A stretch of 64,000 nt of DNA from Komagataeibacter swingsii (GCF_003207895.1 NZ_NKUB01000005.1:108630-172629); one strand, 5' to 3'. Numbered from the stretch's first letter, positions 27,187-36,602 are shown. Made by a program: numbers and translations. The notes: generated from the letters alone by a model not told the origin.

Positions 27187-27414
27187 TTACGATCTGCGCG
27201 CGGTCAGGAGCCGGCGCATCGCGCTGAGTTCCCCTGTCGCCGCATCAAGCGCCGCCAGGATATCCTGTGCCGCCTGCCGGGTGCGTTCGTCCTTGCTGAG
27301 CGCCAGCGAATCCGCCCGCAGCATGGCGGGGGACAGGTGGCCACGGATGTCATGGATATGCTGGCGCAGCCTGTCATCGGTCGTATCGGCAGAGTCGCGT
27401 GCGGGGCTGGTCAT
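27187..27414 (-). CDS. Small protein resembling an isolated histidine-kinase dimerisation domain
   Basis: A 75-aa protein whose centre, HDIRGHLSPAMLRADSLAL (His21), looks like the phospho-acceptor H-box of a subgroup of alphaproteobacterial sensor kinases. A second helix (RTRQAAQDILAALDAATGEL) follows. No ATP-binding domain, receiver or membrane segment is present, and none is encoded next to it. I prefer the ATG at 27414; the frame opens as far as 27471. No strong ribosome site is seen. It converges with gloA and diverges from rpmH. A phosphotransfer or kinase-interacting role is a guess. Confidence 0.55.
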   Translation of the reverse strand: MTSPARDSADTTDDRLRQHIHDIRGHLSPAMLRADSLALSKDERTRQAAQDILAALDAATGELSAMRRLLTARRS

Positions 27415-27451
27415 GAAAATCATCCGGTTATGGTGCGCGATGGGTGTAGCA

Positions 27452-27480
27452 TTGACGTTGTCCGAAAGCATCAGTATAAG
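27452..27480 (+). promoter_or_regulatory. Sigma-70 promoter of rpmH operon
   Basis: TTGACG (27452-27457) and TATAAG (27475-27480) are separated by exactly 17 bases, a near-consensus pair. It lies about 85 bases before the rpmH GTG and likely drives rpmH-rnpA-yidD-yidC-engB. Confidence 0.8.
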
Positions 27481-27566
27481 GCGCGGCTCAGGGTTTCCGT
27501 AGTGTGCGGGGCCTGTCGGAATTCATTCCGTAACCTGTCTGTCATTGTCAATCTGGGAGTGCCGTT

Positions 27567-27701
27567 GTGAAGCGCACGTATCAACCCTCGAAGCTGGTCC
27601 GCAAGCGTCGCCACGGCTTCCGTTCGCGTATGGAAACCGTTGGTGGCCGCAAGGTTATCGCAAACCGTCGCACCAAGGGCCGCAAGCGTCTTTCTGCCTG
27701 A
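27567..27701 (+). CDS. rpmH: 50S ribosomal protein L34
   Basis: The 44-aa basic protein begins [20 protein letters not shown] and ends KGRKRLSA, the full L34 pattern. It starts with GTG at 27567 after GGGAG at about 8 bases. It is the first gene of a conserved block leading to rnpA, yidD, yidC and engB, and has the strongest promoter seen in the window. Confidence 0.97.
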   Translation: MKRTYQPSKLVRKRRHGFRSRMETVGGRKVIANRRTKGRKRLSA

Positions 27702-27777
27702 GGCAGGTGGCGTCTGTACGGTCCGGGCGCCTGTGTGCCCGGCACCATGAATGTCTCTATACAAGGGGCGGCTGAAA

Positions 27778-28128
27778 GTGGCCGATAAGTCCACGCGCCT
27801 TAAGAAACGCGCCGAGTTCCTGCGGGTTGCGGCCAAGGGTCGCAAGGCCCCCGTCCCGGGACTGGTGCTGCAGGCGCTTGAACGCGGCGACACGCAGGCT
27901 GCCCGGTACGGTTTTACCGTTACCAAGAAAGTAGGCAATTCCGTCGTGCGCAACCGGGCGCGGCGGCGCCTGCGTGAGGTCGTCAGGCTGGTAGGCCGCG
28001 AACAGGCGCTTACGGGCGTCGATATCGTGGTCATTGGCCGGGGCGGCACATGCGGGCGGCGGTTCGATGCCCTGCTGGCGGATTACCGCAAGGCCCTGCG
28101 CAAGGCGGGAGTGAAGGAAGAATCGTGA
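27778..28128 (+). CDS. rnpA: Ribonuclease P protein component
   Basis: Protein subunit of RNase P, which trims tRNA 5' ends. The 116-aa product has RLKKRAEFLRVA, YGFTVTKKVGNSVVRNRARRRLREVVR (the RNR signature) and an alpha-beta C-terminus. I chose the GTG at 27778 because AAGGGGCGG lies just upstream; the ATG at 27751 is in frame but its extension has no family match. It overlaps yidD by 4 bases. Confidence 0.94.
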   Translation: MADKSTRLKKRAEFLRVAAKGRKAPVPGLVLQALERGDTQAARYGFTVTKKVGNSVVRNRARRRLREVVRLVGREQALTGVDIVVIGRGGTCGRRFDALLADYRKALRKAGVKEES

Positions 28129-28421
28129 GCACGTCTTCCATCAGCCTGCCTGCCCATATGCTGCGTGCGGTCATCCGCGCGTATCAGCTGGTGATCCGTC
28201 CCGTATGGGGCGCGCATTGCCGATTCACCCCTTCATGCAGTCATTACGCACGCGACGCGATCGCCCGCCATGGGGCCATGCGCGGCAGTGTGCTGGCGGG
28301 GTGGCGCATCCTGCGCTGCAACCCCTGGAACGCGGGTGGTCATGACCCCGTTCCCGCCACGGCCTGTGGCTGTGACATGCATGACTCCATGAAAAACACG
28401 AAAAGTCTGGCGGGTCGCTGA
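28125..28421 (+). CDS. yidD: Membrane protein insertion efficiency factor YidD
   Basis: Small membrane-associated protein that helps YidC-dependent insertion. The 98-aa product has the family core IRAYQLVIRPVWG, CRFTPSCSHYARDAI and GWRILRCNPWNAGGHDPVP. The start is GTG at 28125, inside the rnpA stop (GTGA). Its stop overlaps the yidC start (TGATG), so rnpA, yidD and yidC are coupled. A longer upstream frame is not used. Confidence 0.93.
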   Translation: MSTSSISLPAHMLRAVIRAYQLVIRPVWGAHCRFTPSCSHYARDAIARHGAMRGSVLAGWRILRCNPWNAGGHDPVPATACGCDMHDSMKNTKSLAGR

Positions 28422-30175
28422 TGGATATCAAGCGTTTTATGGTGGCGACAGCACTGTCTGCCGTGGTGCTGGTTGGGTTCGAATATTTCCTGCCACAGCA
28501 GCATAAAACGGTCGAGCAGCAGGCCGATACCGCCACGCCCGCACCGGCGCCCGCGGCAGGTAACGCCACGGCGGCGGCACCCGTGGATACGGGCCAGCCC
28601 GACCCGCGCCTGGCCATCGACGCCGACCGCGTGCATGGCTCGCTTGACCTGCGCGGCGCGCGGCTTGATGACCTCGTGCTCAAGAATTATCACGAGACGG
28701 TGCAGCCGGGCAGCCCGCTGGTGCGCGTGCTGGAACCGCGCGGGCAGGCGGAACCCAACCTGGTCGAGGTCGGCTGGACCAATGTCAGCGGCGGCCATGT
28801 CAGCGTGCCCGACGCCAATACCGTCTGGACCGCCGACCATGATACCCTGACCCAGGCGCAGCCCGTCACCCTGTCATGGGATAATGGCCAGGGGCAGGTG
28901 TTCCAGATCGGTATCGCGATTGACCAGAACTACATGTTCTCGGTCACGCAGAAGGTCATCAACCATGGGGGGGAAGCGGTTTCGCTGTATCCCTTCTCCC
29001 GCGTGGAACGGGCCTATACCCCGGTCGAGACGGGCGGCTACCTCGTGCATGAAGGGCCGATTTCCGTCATTGACCACAGGCTGGATGAAAGCTCCTACAA
29101 ATCCCTGCGCAAGGGGGCGGTGCCGCCGGGCAACATCGCGTGGACCAAGACGGGCCAGGGCGGATGGGCCGGGATTACCGACAAGTACTGGCTGTCCGCC
29201 GTGATCCCGCAGCAGGACAGCGACGTGGCGGGCACCTATGCCTACCAGCCCACGGGCGGGGACAAGGGCATCTATGATGTCGGCTTTACCGCGCGCGCGC
29301 CGCTGGTGGTTGCCGCCGGGGGAGACGCCACGACCGCAAGCCATGTCTTTGCCGGGGCCAAGGAAGTGCCGCTGCTGGAAAAATATGAATCCAGCCTGCA
29401 TATCCCCGATTTCTGGAAAGCGGTCGATTTCGGCTGGTTCGCGTTCCTGACGCGCCCGATCTTCACGGTGCTGGACTGGCTGAACACCATGCTGGGCAAT
29501 TTCGGCCTGGCGCTGATGGCGTTCACCCTGCTGGTCAAGGCGCTGTTCTTTCCGCTGGCGACCAAGCAGTTCCATTCCATGGGCAAGATGCGGCAGCTCC
29601 AGCCCAAGATCAAAGCCCTGCGGGAGCGGTATAAAGACGACCAGATGGCGCTGAACCAGCAGATGATCGCGCTGTACAAGCAGGAAAAGGTCAATCCGGC
29701 CAGCGGCTGCCTGCCCATGCTGCTGCAGATCCCGGTATTCTGGTGCCTGTACAAGGACCTGTACGTCACGATCGAGATGCGTCATGCCCCCTTCTTCGGC
29801 TGGATCCATGACCTGTCATCCTTCGACCCGACAAACCTGTTCACCCTGTTCGGGCTGATCCCGTGGAACCCGTCGGTCATTTCCCCCATGCTCCAGCTTG
29901 GCCTGTGGCCGATCGCGTTCGGGCTGACCATGTTCGCCCAGATGCGCCTGAACCCCACACCGGCGGCGGACCCGGCGCAGCAGAAGATGTTCCAGTTCAT
30001 GCCGATCATCTTCACGTTCTTCATGGCGCGTCAGCCATCGGGGCTGGTGATCTACTATTGCTGGAACAACCTGCTGACCATGGCGCAGCAGACGCTGATC
30101 CAGCGCCGGATGAACAGGGGCGCGCCCGCTGTCGCGGCCCCCGCGAAGCCCAGGCTTCCGGCTGGGAAGAAATAG
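28421..30175 (+). CDS. yidC: Membrane protein insertase YidC
   Basis: Inserts membrane proteins alone or with SecYEG. The 584-aa product has an N-terminal helix (residues 7-24), a large periplasmic domain (about 25-345) and five C-terminal helices including MGKMRQLQPKIKALRERYK and PASGCLPMLLQIPVFWCLYK. The region after the first helix is rich in Ala, Pro and Gln. Length is normal for a Gram-negative YidC. engB follows after 12 bases. Confidence 0.96.
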   Translation: MDIKRFMVATALSAVVLVGFEYFLPQQHKTVEQQADTATPAPAPAAGNATAAAPVDTGQPDPRLAIDADRVHGSLDLRGARLDDLVLKNYHETVQPGSPLVRVLEPRGQAEPNLVEVGWTNVSGGHVSVPDANTVWTADHDTLTQAQPVTLSWDNGQGQVFQIGIAIDQNYMFSVTQKVINHGGEAVSLYPFSRVERAYTPVETGGYLVHEGPISVIDHRLDESSYKSLRKGAVPPGNIAWTKTGQGGWAGITDKYWLSAVIPQQDSDVAGTYAYQPTGGDKGIYDVGFTARAPLVVAAGGDATTASHVFAGAKEVPLLEKYESSLHIPDFWKAVDFGWFAFLTRPIFTVLDWLNTMLGNFGLALMAFTLLVKALFFPLATKQFHSMGKMRQLQPKIKALRERYKDDQMALNQQMIALYKQEKVNPASGCLPMLLQIPVFWCLYKDLYVTIEMRHAPFFGWIHDLSSFDPTNLFTLFGLIPWNPSVISPMLQLGLWPIAFGLTMFAQMRLNPTPAADPAQQKMFQFMPIIFTFFMARQPSGLVIYYCWNNLLTMAQQTLIQRRMNRGAPAVAAPAKPRLPAGKK

Positions 30176-30187
30176 GGACGGGATCAG

Positions 30188-30853
30188 ATGGTGGAATTTT
30201 CCTCCTCCACGCCAACACCGGAAGAAATGGAGCGCGACATCGAAACCGGTCGCGTCCTGTTCGCGGGTGAATTCAATTTTGTGTTCGGCGCGCAGCAGCT
30301 TGGCCAGTTGCCCGACCCCGTGCTGCCCGAAATCGCATTTGCCGGGCGGTCCAATGTCGGCAAGTCCAGCCTGATCAACGCCCTGACCGGGCGCAAGGCG
30401 CTGGCGCGGGCATCATCCGAGCCGGGACGGACCAAGCAGCTCAATTTCTTTGAACTGGCTGACCGGCTGACACTGGTGGACATGCCGGGTTATGGTTTTG
30501 CCAAGGCCGCCAAGGCGGTCAAGGAAGACTGGCAGGGCATGATGTTTTCCTACCTGCGCGGCAGGCCGACGCTGCGCCGTGTCGTGCTGCTGCTGGACAG
30601 CCGGGTGGAGGTCAAGGCGACCGACCAGGAAATCATGAAGATGCTGGACCGCGCCGCCGTGACCTTCCAGGTCGTGCTGACCAAGTGCGACGTGCCCAAG
30701 CCTGCGGTGCTGGAAGCCAAGATGCGTGAAGTCACCGCTATCGTGGCCACGCATGCGGCGGCCTTTCCGGAAGTGCTGGCGACCAGCAGCGAGACCGGCG
30801 AAGGTATTGCGGAACTGCGCGCGGAACTCGCGCGGCTGGCCAATCCGGTATAA
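30188..30853 (+). CDS. engB: Ribosome biogenesis GTP-binding protein EngB
   Basis: GTPase needed for 50S subunit assembly (YihA/YsxC family). The 221-aa product has G1 GRSNVGKSSLINAL, switch GRTKQLNFFEL, G3 VDMPGYGFAKAAK and G4 TKCD. It lies between yidC and argB, as in many alphaproteobacteria. Start ATG at 30188. Confidence 0.95.
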   Translation: MVEFSSSTPTPEEMERDIETGRVLFAGEFNFVFGAQQLGQLPDPVLPEIAFAGRSNVGKSSLINALTGRKALARASSEPGRTKQLNFFELADRLTLVDMPGYGFAKAAKAVKEDWQGMMFSYLRGRPTLRRVVLLLDSRVEVKATDQEIMKMLDRAAVTFQVVLTKCDVPKPAVLEAKMREVTAIVATHAAAFPEVLATSSETGEGIAELRAELARLANPV

Positions 30854-30919
30854 GGCGGCCATGGGGCTGGCCCCGCGGGGCATGGGTATTCAGCAGTCAG
30901 GAGCGAAGGGAACGTTCGG

Positions 30920-31825
30920 ATGACAGGAACGCAATCGGGCGACCGGGAAGCACAGGTACGGGCCGAGGTTCTGGCCAGGGCGCTGCCTTACCTGCGCCGT
31001 TACGCGGGGGATACGGTTGTCGTCAAATATGGCGGTAGCGCGATGGTCGATACATCGCTGTCCACCGCGTTCGGCCATGATATCGCGTTGCTCAAGCAGG
31101 TTGGCGTCAACCCGGTCGTGGTGCATGGCGGCGGCCCGCAGATCAGCGCGATGCTCAAGCGGTTGCAGATTGAATCGACCTTCATCGACGGCCTGCGCGT
31201 GACCGACGCCGCCATGATCGACGTGATCGAGATGGTGCTGGGCGGCAAGGTGAACAAGCAGGTCGCGGGCCTGATCAACCGGGCCGGCGCGCTGGCGGTT
31301 GGCATTTCGGGGCTGGATGGCGGCCTGATTTCCGCCCGCAGGCTGCAACGCCGCGCGCGTGAGGCCGGTGTCGAGACCGATCGCCTGCTGGACCTTGGCT
31401 TCGTGGGCGAACCCACCCGCATCGACCCGCGCGTGATCTATGCGCTGTCCGGTTCGGGCCTGATCCCGGTGATCGCGCCCATCGGCGCGGGGGAACAGGG
31501 CGAGACATACAACATCAATGCCGATACGGCTGCGGGCGCGATCGCGGGCGCGGTCAATGCCAGCCGCCTGCTCATGCTGACGGATGTGCCCGGCGTGCTG
31601 GATGGAGACGGGAAACTGATCCCGGAGCTGACGGCGGAAGACGCGCGCCGCGGCATCGCCAGCGGCATGATTTCCGGCGGCATGATCCCCAAGGTCGAAA
31701 CCTGCCTCGAGGCCGTGCGCGCGGGGGCGAAGGCCGCCGTCATCCTTGATGGCCGGGTGCGGCATTCCTGCCTGCTGGAACTGTTTACGGAAGCCGGGCC
31801 GGGCACCCTGATCCGCGGCAGCTAG
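30920..31825 (+). CDS. argB: Acetylglutamate kinase
   Basis: Second step of arginine synthesis, phosphorylating N-acetylglutamate. The 301-aa product has VVKYGGSAM, VVHGGGPQISAML, NINADTAAGAIAGAV, LLMLTDVPGVLD and the C-terminal GGMIPKVETCLEAV, the pattern of arginine-sensitive forms. Its position behind engB is conserved. A GC-rich inverted repeat lies just after the stop (about 31827-31856) without a T run. Confidence 0.95.
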   Translation: MTGTQSGDREAQVRAEVLARALPYLRRYAGDTVVVKYGGSAMVDTSLSTAFGHDIALLKQVGVNPVVVHGGGPQISAMLKRLQIESTFIDGLRVTDAAMIDVIEMVLGGKVNKQVAGLINRAGALAVGISGLDGGLISARRLQRRAREAGVETDRLLDLGFVGEPTRIDPRVIYALSGSGLIPVIAPIGAGEQGETYNINADTAAGAIAGAVNASRLLMLTDVPGVLDGDGKLIPELTAEDARRGIASGMISGGMIPKVETCLEAVRAGAKAAVILDGRVRHSCLLELFTEAGPGTLIRGS

Positions 31826-31862
31826 CCCCCGCCGGATCGGGCCGGGCGGCAGGGGCATTGCG

Positions 31863-31891
31863 TTGACATTGCCCATGATCCTCCGCATGGT
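31863..31891 (+). promoter_or_regulatory. Candidate promoter of dapD-dapE
   Basis: A consensus TTGACA (31863-31868) is followed after 17 bases by CATGGT (31886-31891), a poor -10. It lies in the 140-base gap between argB and dapD, 75 bases before the dapD ATG. Confidence 0.45.
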
Positions 31892-31965
31892 CCGCAGGCA
31901 ATCAATACCGAAGGCCCCCGGCGCGCCCTGCCGGGGACGCCTGCCCAAGACAGGATTTTGCAAAT

Positions 31966-32814
31966 ATGACCGATACATCCCTTCAGAGCCAGATCGAGGC
32001 CCTGTGGGAGCGTCGCGAGACGCTGTCCACCGCCACCACCGGCGCTGACCGTGATGCCGTCGAGGCCGCCCTTCTGGCGCTGGATTCCGGCCGGCTGCGC
32101 GTCGCAACCCCCGGCCCGGCGGGCTGGGTGGTCAATGAATGGCTGAAGAAGGCTGTCCTGCTGTCCTTCCGCCTCAATGACAACCGGATTGTCGAAGGAG
32201 GCGGCGCCGGTGCGCCCAGCTATGACAAGGTGCCGCTGAAATTCGCGGGCTGGGACCAGGCGGCGTTTGCCGGGGCGGGTTTCCGCGCGGTGCCGGGTTC
32301 CATCGTGCGCCGTTCCGCGTTCATCGCGCCGGGTGTGGTGCTGATGCCCAGCTTCGTCAATGCCGGTGCGTATGTCGATAGCGGCACGATGGTCGATACG
32401 TGGGTTACGATCGGCAGTTGTGCGCAGATCGGCAAGAACTGCCACATCAGCGGCGGCGTGGGCATTGGCGGCGTGCTGGAGCCGCTGCAGGCCGCCCCTG
32501 TCATCATCGAGGACGGCTGCTTCATCGGCGCGCGTTCGGAAGTGGCCGAAGGCGTTGTGGTCGAACGGGGCAGCGTGCTGTCCATGGGCGTGTTCCTTGG
32601 CGCGTCTACCAAGATCGTCGACCGTGCGACGGGCGAGGTCTTCATGGGCCGCGTCCCGGCCTATTCCGTGGTCGTGCCCGGCACGCTGCCGCCGCGCCAG
32701 GCGACCAGCACCGATGGCAGGCCGCTGCCGTCGCTGGATTGCGCGGTGATCGTCAAGCGCGTGGATGAACGCACGCGTTCCAAGACCTCGATCAACGACC
32801 TGCTGCGCGGCTGA
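31966..32814 (+). CDS. dapD: 2,3,4,5-tetrahydropyridine-2,6-dicarboxylate N-succinyltransferase
   Basis: Succinylates tetrahydrodipicolinate in lysine and diaminopimelate synthesis. The 282-aa product has an N-terminal helical domain, the block [15 protein letters not shown], then a left-handed beta-helix ([20 protein letters not shown] and [20 protein letters not shown]). It is followed by dapE, the next-but-one enzyme of the succinylase route, which supports the call. Confidence 0.96.
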   Translation: MTDTSLQSQIEALWERRETLSTATTGADRDAVEAALLALDSGRLRVATPGPAGWVVNEWLKKAVLLSFRLNDNRIVEGGGAGAPSYDKVPLKFAGWDQAAFAGAGFRAVPGSIVRRSAFIAPGVVLMPSFVNAGAYVDSGTMVDTWVTIGSCAQIGKNCHISGGVGIGGVLEPLQAAPVIIEDGCFIGARSEVAEGVVVERGSVLSMGVFLGASTKIVDRATGEVFMGRVPAYSVVVPGTLPPRQATSTDGRPLPSLDCAVIVKRVDERTRSKTSINDLLRG

Positions 32815-32837
32815 CCGGCATCATGGGGGACGGCGGA

Positions 32838-33995
32838 ATGGCGGATACGCAACACGATCCCGGCGGCGTCATCGCCCTGGCGCGTGACCTGATCCGCTGC
32901 CCGTCCGTAACCCCCGATGATGGCTGCGGCATCAACGCGCTGGCCCGCGTGCTGGAACAGACCGGTTTCAGCGTCACCCTGCTGCCCTTTGGCGCGGGGG
33001 CGGCACGTACTCCCAACCTGTTCGCCCGCCTTGGCGCGGGGCATCCGCATGTATGTTTCGCGGGGCATACGGATGTCGTGCCGGTGGGCGACGCCAGTGC
33101 ATGGGCGCATGATCCCTTTGGCGGGGCAATCCATGACGGCGTCCTGTTCGGTCGGGGCGCGTGCGACATGAAGGGGGGGATTGCCGCCTTTGTCGCCGCC
33201 GTCAGGCTGTATCTTGAACGCACGCCACGGCCACGGGGGTCGATCAGCCTGCTGATTACGGGCGATGAGGAAGGCCCGGCCACCAACGGCACGGTGCGCG
33301 TGCTGGAATGGATGGCGGCTGAAGGCCAGATCCCCGATTTCTGCCTTGTGGGCGAACCCACCAATCCCGCCGGAATGGGCGAGGTCATCAAGATCGGCCG
33401 CCGTGGCAGCCTGAATGCCCATATTACCGTGCATGGCACGCAGGGTCATGTGGCCTATCCGCACCGGGCGGATAATCCGGTCCACCGCCTGCTGGCGCTG
33501 CTGGGTGAGCTGACGGCGGCCCCGCTGGATGGCGGCAGCGAGTGGTTCGAGGCGTCGAGCCTGCAGGTCACAAGCCTTGACGTGGGCAATACGGCCACCA
33601 ATGTCATTCCCGCCCGGGCCGAGGCCCGGCTGAACATCCGTTTCAATGACCTGCATACCGGCGCCGACCTTGCGGGCTGGGTCCGTACCGTGGCCACGCG
33701 GCATGCGCCCCGGGCGGAGGTTGGCATTTCCGTAAGCGGTGAATCCTTCCTGACCGAACCCGGCGCGCCGGTGGAGGCCCTGCGCGCAAGCGTGTGCGCG
33801 GTGACGGGCCATGTGCCGAAGCTGGATACCGGCGGCGGCACGTCGGATGCCCGCTTTATCAGCCGTTACTGCCCCGTCGCGGAATTCGGGCTGGTGGGGG
33901 CAAGCATGCACAAGACGGACGAGCATGTCAGCCTGTCGGACCTGAAGCAACTGACGGCGATCTATACCGGCTTCCTTGAAAAGGTAATGCGTTGA
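32838..33995 (+). CDS. dapE: Succinyl-diaminopimelate desuccinylase
   Basis: Zinc peptidase-family enzyme that releases LL-diaminopimelate. The 385-aa product has the metal-binding blocks VCFAGHTDVVPVGD and LFGRGACDMKGG, the catalytic TGDEEGPA and the dimerisation domain (about residues 180-295). I prefer the ATG at 32838, since GGGGGA lies 6 bases before it; ATG at 32823 is in frame. Its stop overlaps the next gene by one base. Confidence 0.95.
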   Translation: MADTQHDPGGVIALARDLIRCPSVTPDDGCGINALARVLEQTGFSVTLLPFGAGAARTPNLFARLGAGHPHVCFAGHTDVVPVGDASAWAHDPFGGAIHDGVLFGRGACDMKGGIAAFVAAVRLYLERTPRPRGSISLLITGDEEGPATNGTVRVLEWMAAEGQIPDFCLVGEPTNPAGMGEVIKIGRRGSLNAHITVHGTQGHVAYPHRADNPVHRLLALLGELTAAPLDGGSEWFEASSLQVTSLDVGNTATNVIPARAEARLNIRFNDLHTGADLAGWVRTVATRHAPRAEVGISVSGESFLTEPGAPVEALRASVCAVTGHVPKLDTGGGTSDARFISRYCPVAEFGLVGASMHKTDEHVSLSDLKQLTAIYTGFLEKVMR

Positions 33996-34642
33996 TGTCT
34001 GATCGCGGCACATCCCCCCAGCCGAATTCACCCGGTCTTGGCATGATCCTCAAGGGCATGCTGCTGCTGGGGCGGGGGCGTGCCGAAGGCATCGCCTATT
34101 TTGGCAATACGCGCGATTCCGTGCTGGCCGCGCTGGCGCCCCGCCTGGCGCTGTGGCTGGTGGGTGGCGGGCTGACCATTGGCACCGCCCCGCAGGCGAT
34201 CAGCGGGGTAAAGGTGCTGTTCGCGCTGTGCCTGATCCTGCTGCCCGCCATCGTGACCCATGCGCTGGCGCGGCGGTGGAAGCGGGAGGGATTGTGGCCG
34301 CGCTATATCACGGCGGCGTGGTGGACGGACTGGGTCACGCTGTTCGTGGGGCTGGCGGTGGCGCTGCTCATGGCGCTGGCCTCCCCCCGGCTGCTGGAAT
34401 CCGCCACGGGGGCGATGATCCTCAATGGGGTGGAGTTCGGCTACAGCCTGTGGCTGACGTGGTACGTGGCGCGGATCGGCCTGCTGCTGCGCCGTGGGCA
34501 GGCAGTGGTGCTGGTGCTGGCGATACTGGGCAGCCTTGGCGTGCTGTCGGCGGTGGTTGGCGTGCTGTCTCCCAACCAGCGCGCGTGGCATGACTTCCTC
34601 TATCCCCTGCTGGTGCAACAGGGGCAGGGATCGGTCCACTGA
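33995..34642 (+). CDS. Uncharacterised membrane protein with about five helices
   Basis: I do not recognise a family. The 215-aa product has a short polar N-terminus and about five hydrophobic segments (near residues 44-67, 72-92, 108-130, 138-160 and 165-190). A short polar tail ends it. The start overlaps the dapE stop (TGATG), so it is translationally coupled to dapE. Nothing in the sequence links it to lysine synthesis. Repeat copy B follows its stop. Confidence 0.7.
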   Translation: MSDRGTSPQPNSPGLGMILKGMLLLGRGRAEGIAYFGNTRDSVLAALAPRLALWLVGGGLTIGTAPQAISGVKVLFALCLILLPAIVTHALARRWKREGLWPRYITAAWWTDWVTLFVGLAVALLMALASPRLLESATGAMILNGVEFGYSLWLTWYVARIGLLLRRGQAVVLVLAILGSLGVLSAVVGVLSPNQRAWHDFLYPLLVQQGQGSVH

Positions 34643-34696
34643 TAAAATATGAAAGTTTTCGGGTGCTGCCTTTTTCAAAAAGGCGGCGTTCCTGGT
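34641..34696. repeat. Intergenic palindromic repeat, copy B
   Basis: Matches the left half of copy A in the same orientation, about 45 bases with a few changes. It contains the palindrome GCCTTTTTCAAAAAGGC at 34668-34684, followed by GGCGTTCC as in copy A. It sits between the convergent membrane-protein gene and truA and begins at the stop of the former. Confidence 0.75.
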
Positions 34697-34718
34697 TATG
34701 TCCGGATTACCGCACGGG

Positions 34719-35540
34719 TCAGCGGTGGAAGGGATTTTCCTCGTAGCCCACGCCGGTCAGGCACAGCCCTTCCGGCGGGGCGGTCGGGCCGCCCGCGCGG
34801 CGATCACGCGCCGCAAGCGCCTGTTCCACCCGTTCCGGTGCCCAGCGTCCTTCGCCCACCAGTTTCAGGGTTCCCGCCATGTTGCGCACCTGATGGTGCA
34901 GGAAGGACCGCGCCTGGGCTTCGATCACGACATATTCGCCCTCGCGCCGCACATCCAGCCGGTCGATCGAGCGCACCGGGCTGCGCGCCTGACAGGCCGA
35001 GGCACGGAAAGAGGTGAAATCATGCCGCCCCACCAGCGACTGGGCGGCAGTGTGCATTACATCCGCATCCAGTGGCGCGCGGACATGCCAGACATGGCCT
35101 TCCTCCAGCGCCGGGCGGGCGGCACGGTTGAGGATACGGTAGCGATACGCGCGTGAACACGCGGAAAAACGCGCATTCCAGTGCGGCAATACCGGGCGCG
35201 CCATAAGCACCACGACTGGGTGGGGCTTCATGTAGAAATTCAGCCCGTCGCGCACCGTGGCGCTGGACAGCGTGACATCGGCCGGGAAATCCAGGTGCGC
35301 GACCTGCCCGCTGGCATGCACGCCCGCATCCGTGCGGCCTGCGGTGATGCTGCGCACGATGCGCCCGGCGGTCAGGTTCTTCGCGGCATCTTCCAGAAGG
35401 CCCTGTATCGAGGTCAGGTGTTCCGCCTGCTGGCGCTGCCAGCCGATAAAGCCGCGCCCGTCATATTCCATCAGTACCGCCCACCGGCAGACCGATGGCG
35501 GGGCGGCATCACCGGGACGCGCGGGCGGGGCTTCAGACAT
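34719..35540 (-). CDS. truA: tRNA pseudouridine synthase A
   Basis: Forms pseudouridine at positions 38-40 of tRNA anticodon stems. The 273-aa product has MEYDGRGFIGWQRQ, the catalytic-Asp block AGRTDAGVHASGQVAH and QARSFLHHQVRNMAGTL. I chose the ATG at 35540 (MSEAPP), which overlaps the fmt stop by 8 bases; an in-frame start 18 bases upstream also exists. It is the last gene of def-fmt-truA. Confidence 0.95.
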   Translation of the reverse strand: MSEAPPARPGDAAPPSVCRWAVLMEYDGRGFIGWQRQQAEHLTSIQGLLEDAAKNLTAGRIVRSITAGRTDAGVHASGQVAHLDFPADVTLSSATVRDGLNFYMKPHPVVVLMARPVLPHWNARFSACSRAYRYRILNRAARPALEEGHVWHVRAPLDADVMHTAAQSLVGRHDFTSFRASACQARSPVRSIDRLDVRREGEYVVIEAQARSFLHHQVRNMAGTLKLVGEGRWAPERVEQALAARDRRAGGPTAPPEGLCLTGVGYEENPFHR

Positions 35541-36522
35541 TGGGCGTCTCTGTCCCAAAACGCGTGCCGGGGGCTATGGCCTGTCCGCGCAGGAAATCGG
35601 CGGCTTCCATCATGCCGCGTCCGGGGCGCTGCAGGCGGGTGATGCGCAGCGCCGTGCCGTTGCCACAGGCTACGAGAAGCTGGTTATCCACCACCATTCC
35701 GGGCACGACCCGCATGTTGACCCGCCCATGCTCCGCAATGCGGACCATCTGCGTAATGGATGAGGGCAGGTTTGAATTTTCAAGGCTTGCCGCCCCGATC
35801 TTGATGACTTCCCCATCCAGCACGGTAAAAGTGCCGGGCCACGGCGTCAGGGCGCGTACCTGCCGGTCAATATCAGTGGCGGGACGGGTCCAGTCGATGC
35901 GCCCGTCCTCACGGTTCAGGCGCTGGACATAGGTGATACCGGTTTCGGGCTGTGGCGTGCCGGGGAAAGGCGGCCGGCCCAGGACATCAACAATCAGCCG
36001 CCCGCCCATGGCCGCAAGGTCGTCATGCAGCGTGGTGGCGGTGGTGTGCGCTGTCAGCGCCACATGGTCGCGCAGCAGCATGCCCCCGGTATCCAGCCCC
36101 GCATCCATCTGCATGATGGTGACGCCGCTTTCGCTGTCACCGGCCAGGATGGCGGCCTGTATCGGGGCTGCGCCACGCCAGCGCGGCAGCAGGCTGGCAT
36201 GGATGTTCAGGCAGCCGCGCGCGGGGGCGTCCAGCATTTCCATCGGCAGGATCAGCCCGTAGGCGGCAACCACGGCGGCATCCAGCTTCAGGTCACGGAA
36301 ATAGGCATGTTCTTCCGCATTACGCCGCAGCGACAGCGGTGTGCGGACGGGAATGCCCAGTTCCTCGGCCGCCACCTGCACGGGGGAGGGACGCAGCTTC
36401 TTCCCGCGCCCGGCGGGGCGGGGGGGCTGGCTGTAGACGGTGACGATGTCATGCCCGGCCTGGTGCAGGGCGCGCAGGGCGGGCACCGCGAAGTCAGGCG
36501 TACCCATAAAGGCCAGTCGCAT
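35533..36522 (-). CDS. fmt: Methionyl-tRNA formyltransferase
   Basis: Formylates initiator Met-tRNA. The 329-aa product has the N-terminal formyl-transferase fold (MRLAFMGTPDFAVPALRAL), LNIHASLLPRWRGAAPIQ with catalytic residues, and GVTIMQMDAGLDTG. A C-terminal anticodon-binding domain follows. It lies between def and truA on the same strand, the common order for N-terminal formyl-Met handling. Confidence 0.96.
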   Translation of the reverse strand: MRLAFMGTPDFAVPALRALHQAGHDIVTVYSQPPRPAGRGKKLRPSPVQVAAEELGIPVRTPLSLRRNAEEHAYFRDLKLDAAVVAAYGLILPMEMLDAPARGCLNIHASLLPRWRGAAPIQAAILAGDSESGVTIMQMDAGLDTGGMLLRDHVALTAHTTATTLHDDLAAMGGRLIVDVLGRPPFPGTPQPETGITYVQRLNREDGRIDWTRPATDIDRQVRALTPWPGTFTVLDGEVIKIGAASLENSNLPSSITQMVRIAEHGRVNMRVVPGMVVDNQLLVACGNGTALRITRLQRPGRGMMEAADFLRGQAIAPGTRFGTETPNV

Positions 36523-36602
36523 GGCGTTGGAATCCGTTCAGGCTGGGCCGGACCCGTCTGCTGTCATCCCGGGTTCCGGCTGTGTGGTCGCGACCGGCGC
36601 GA

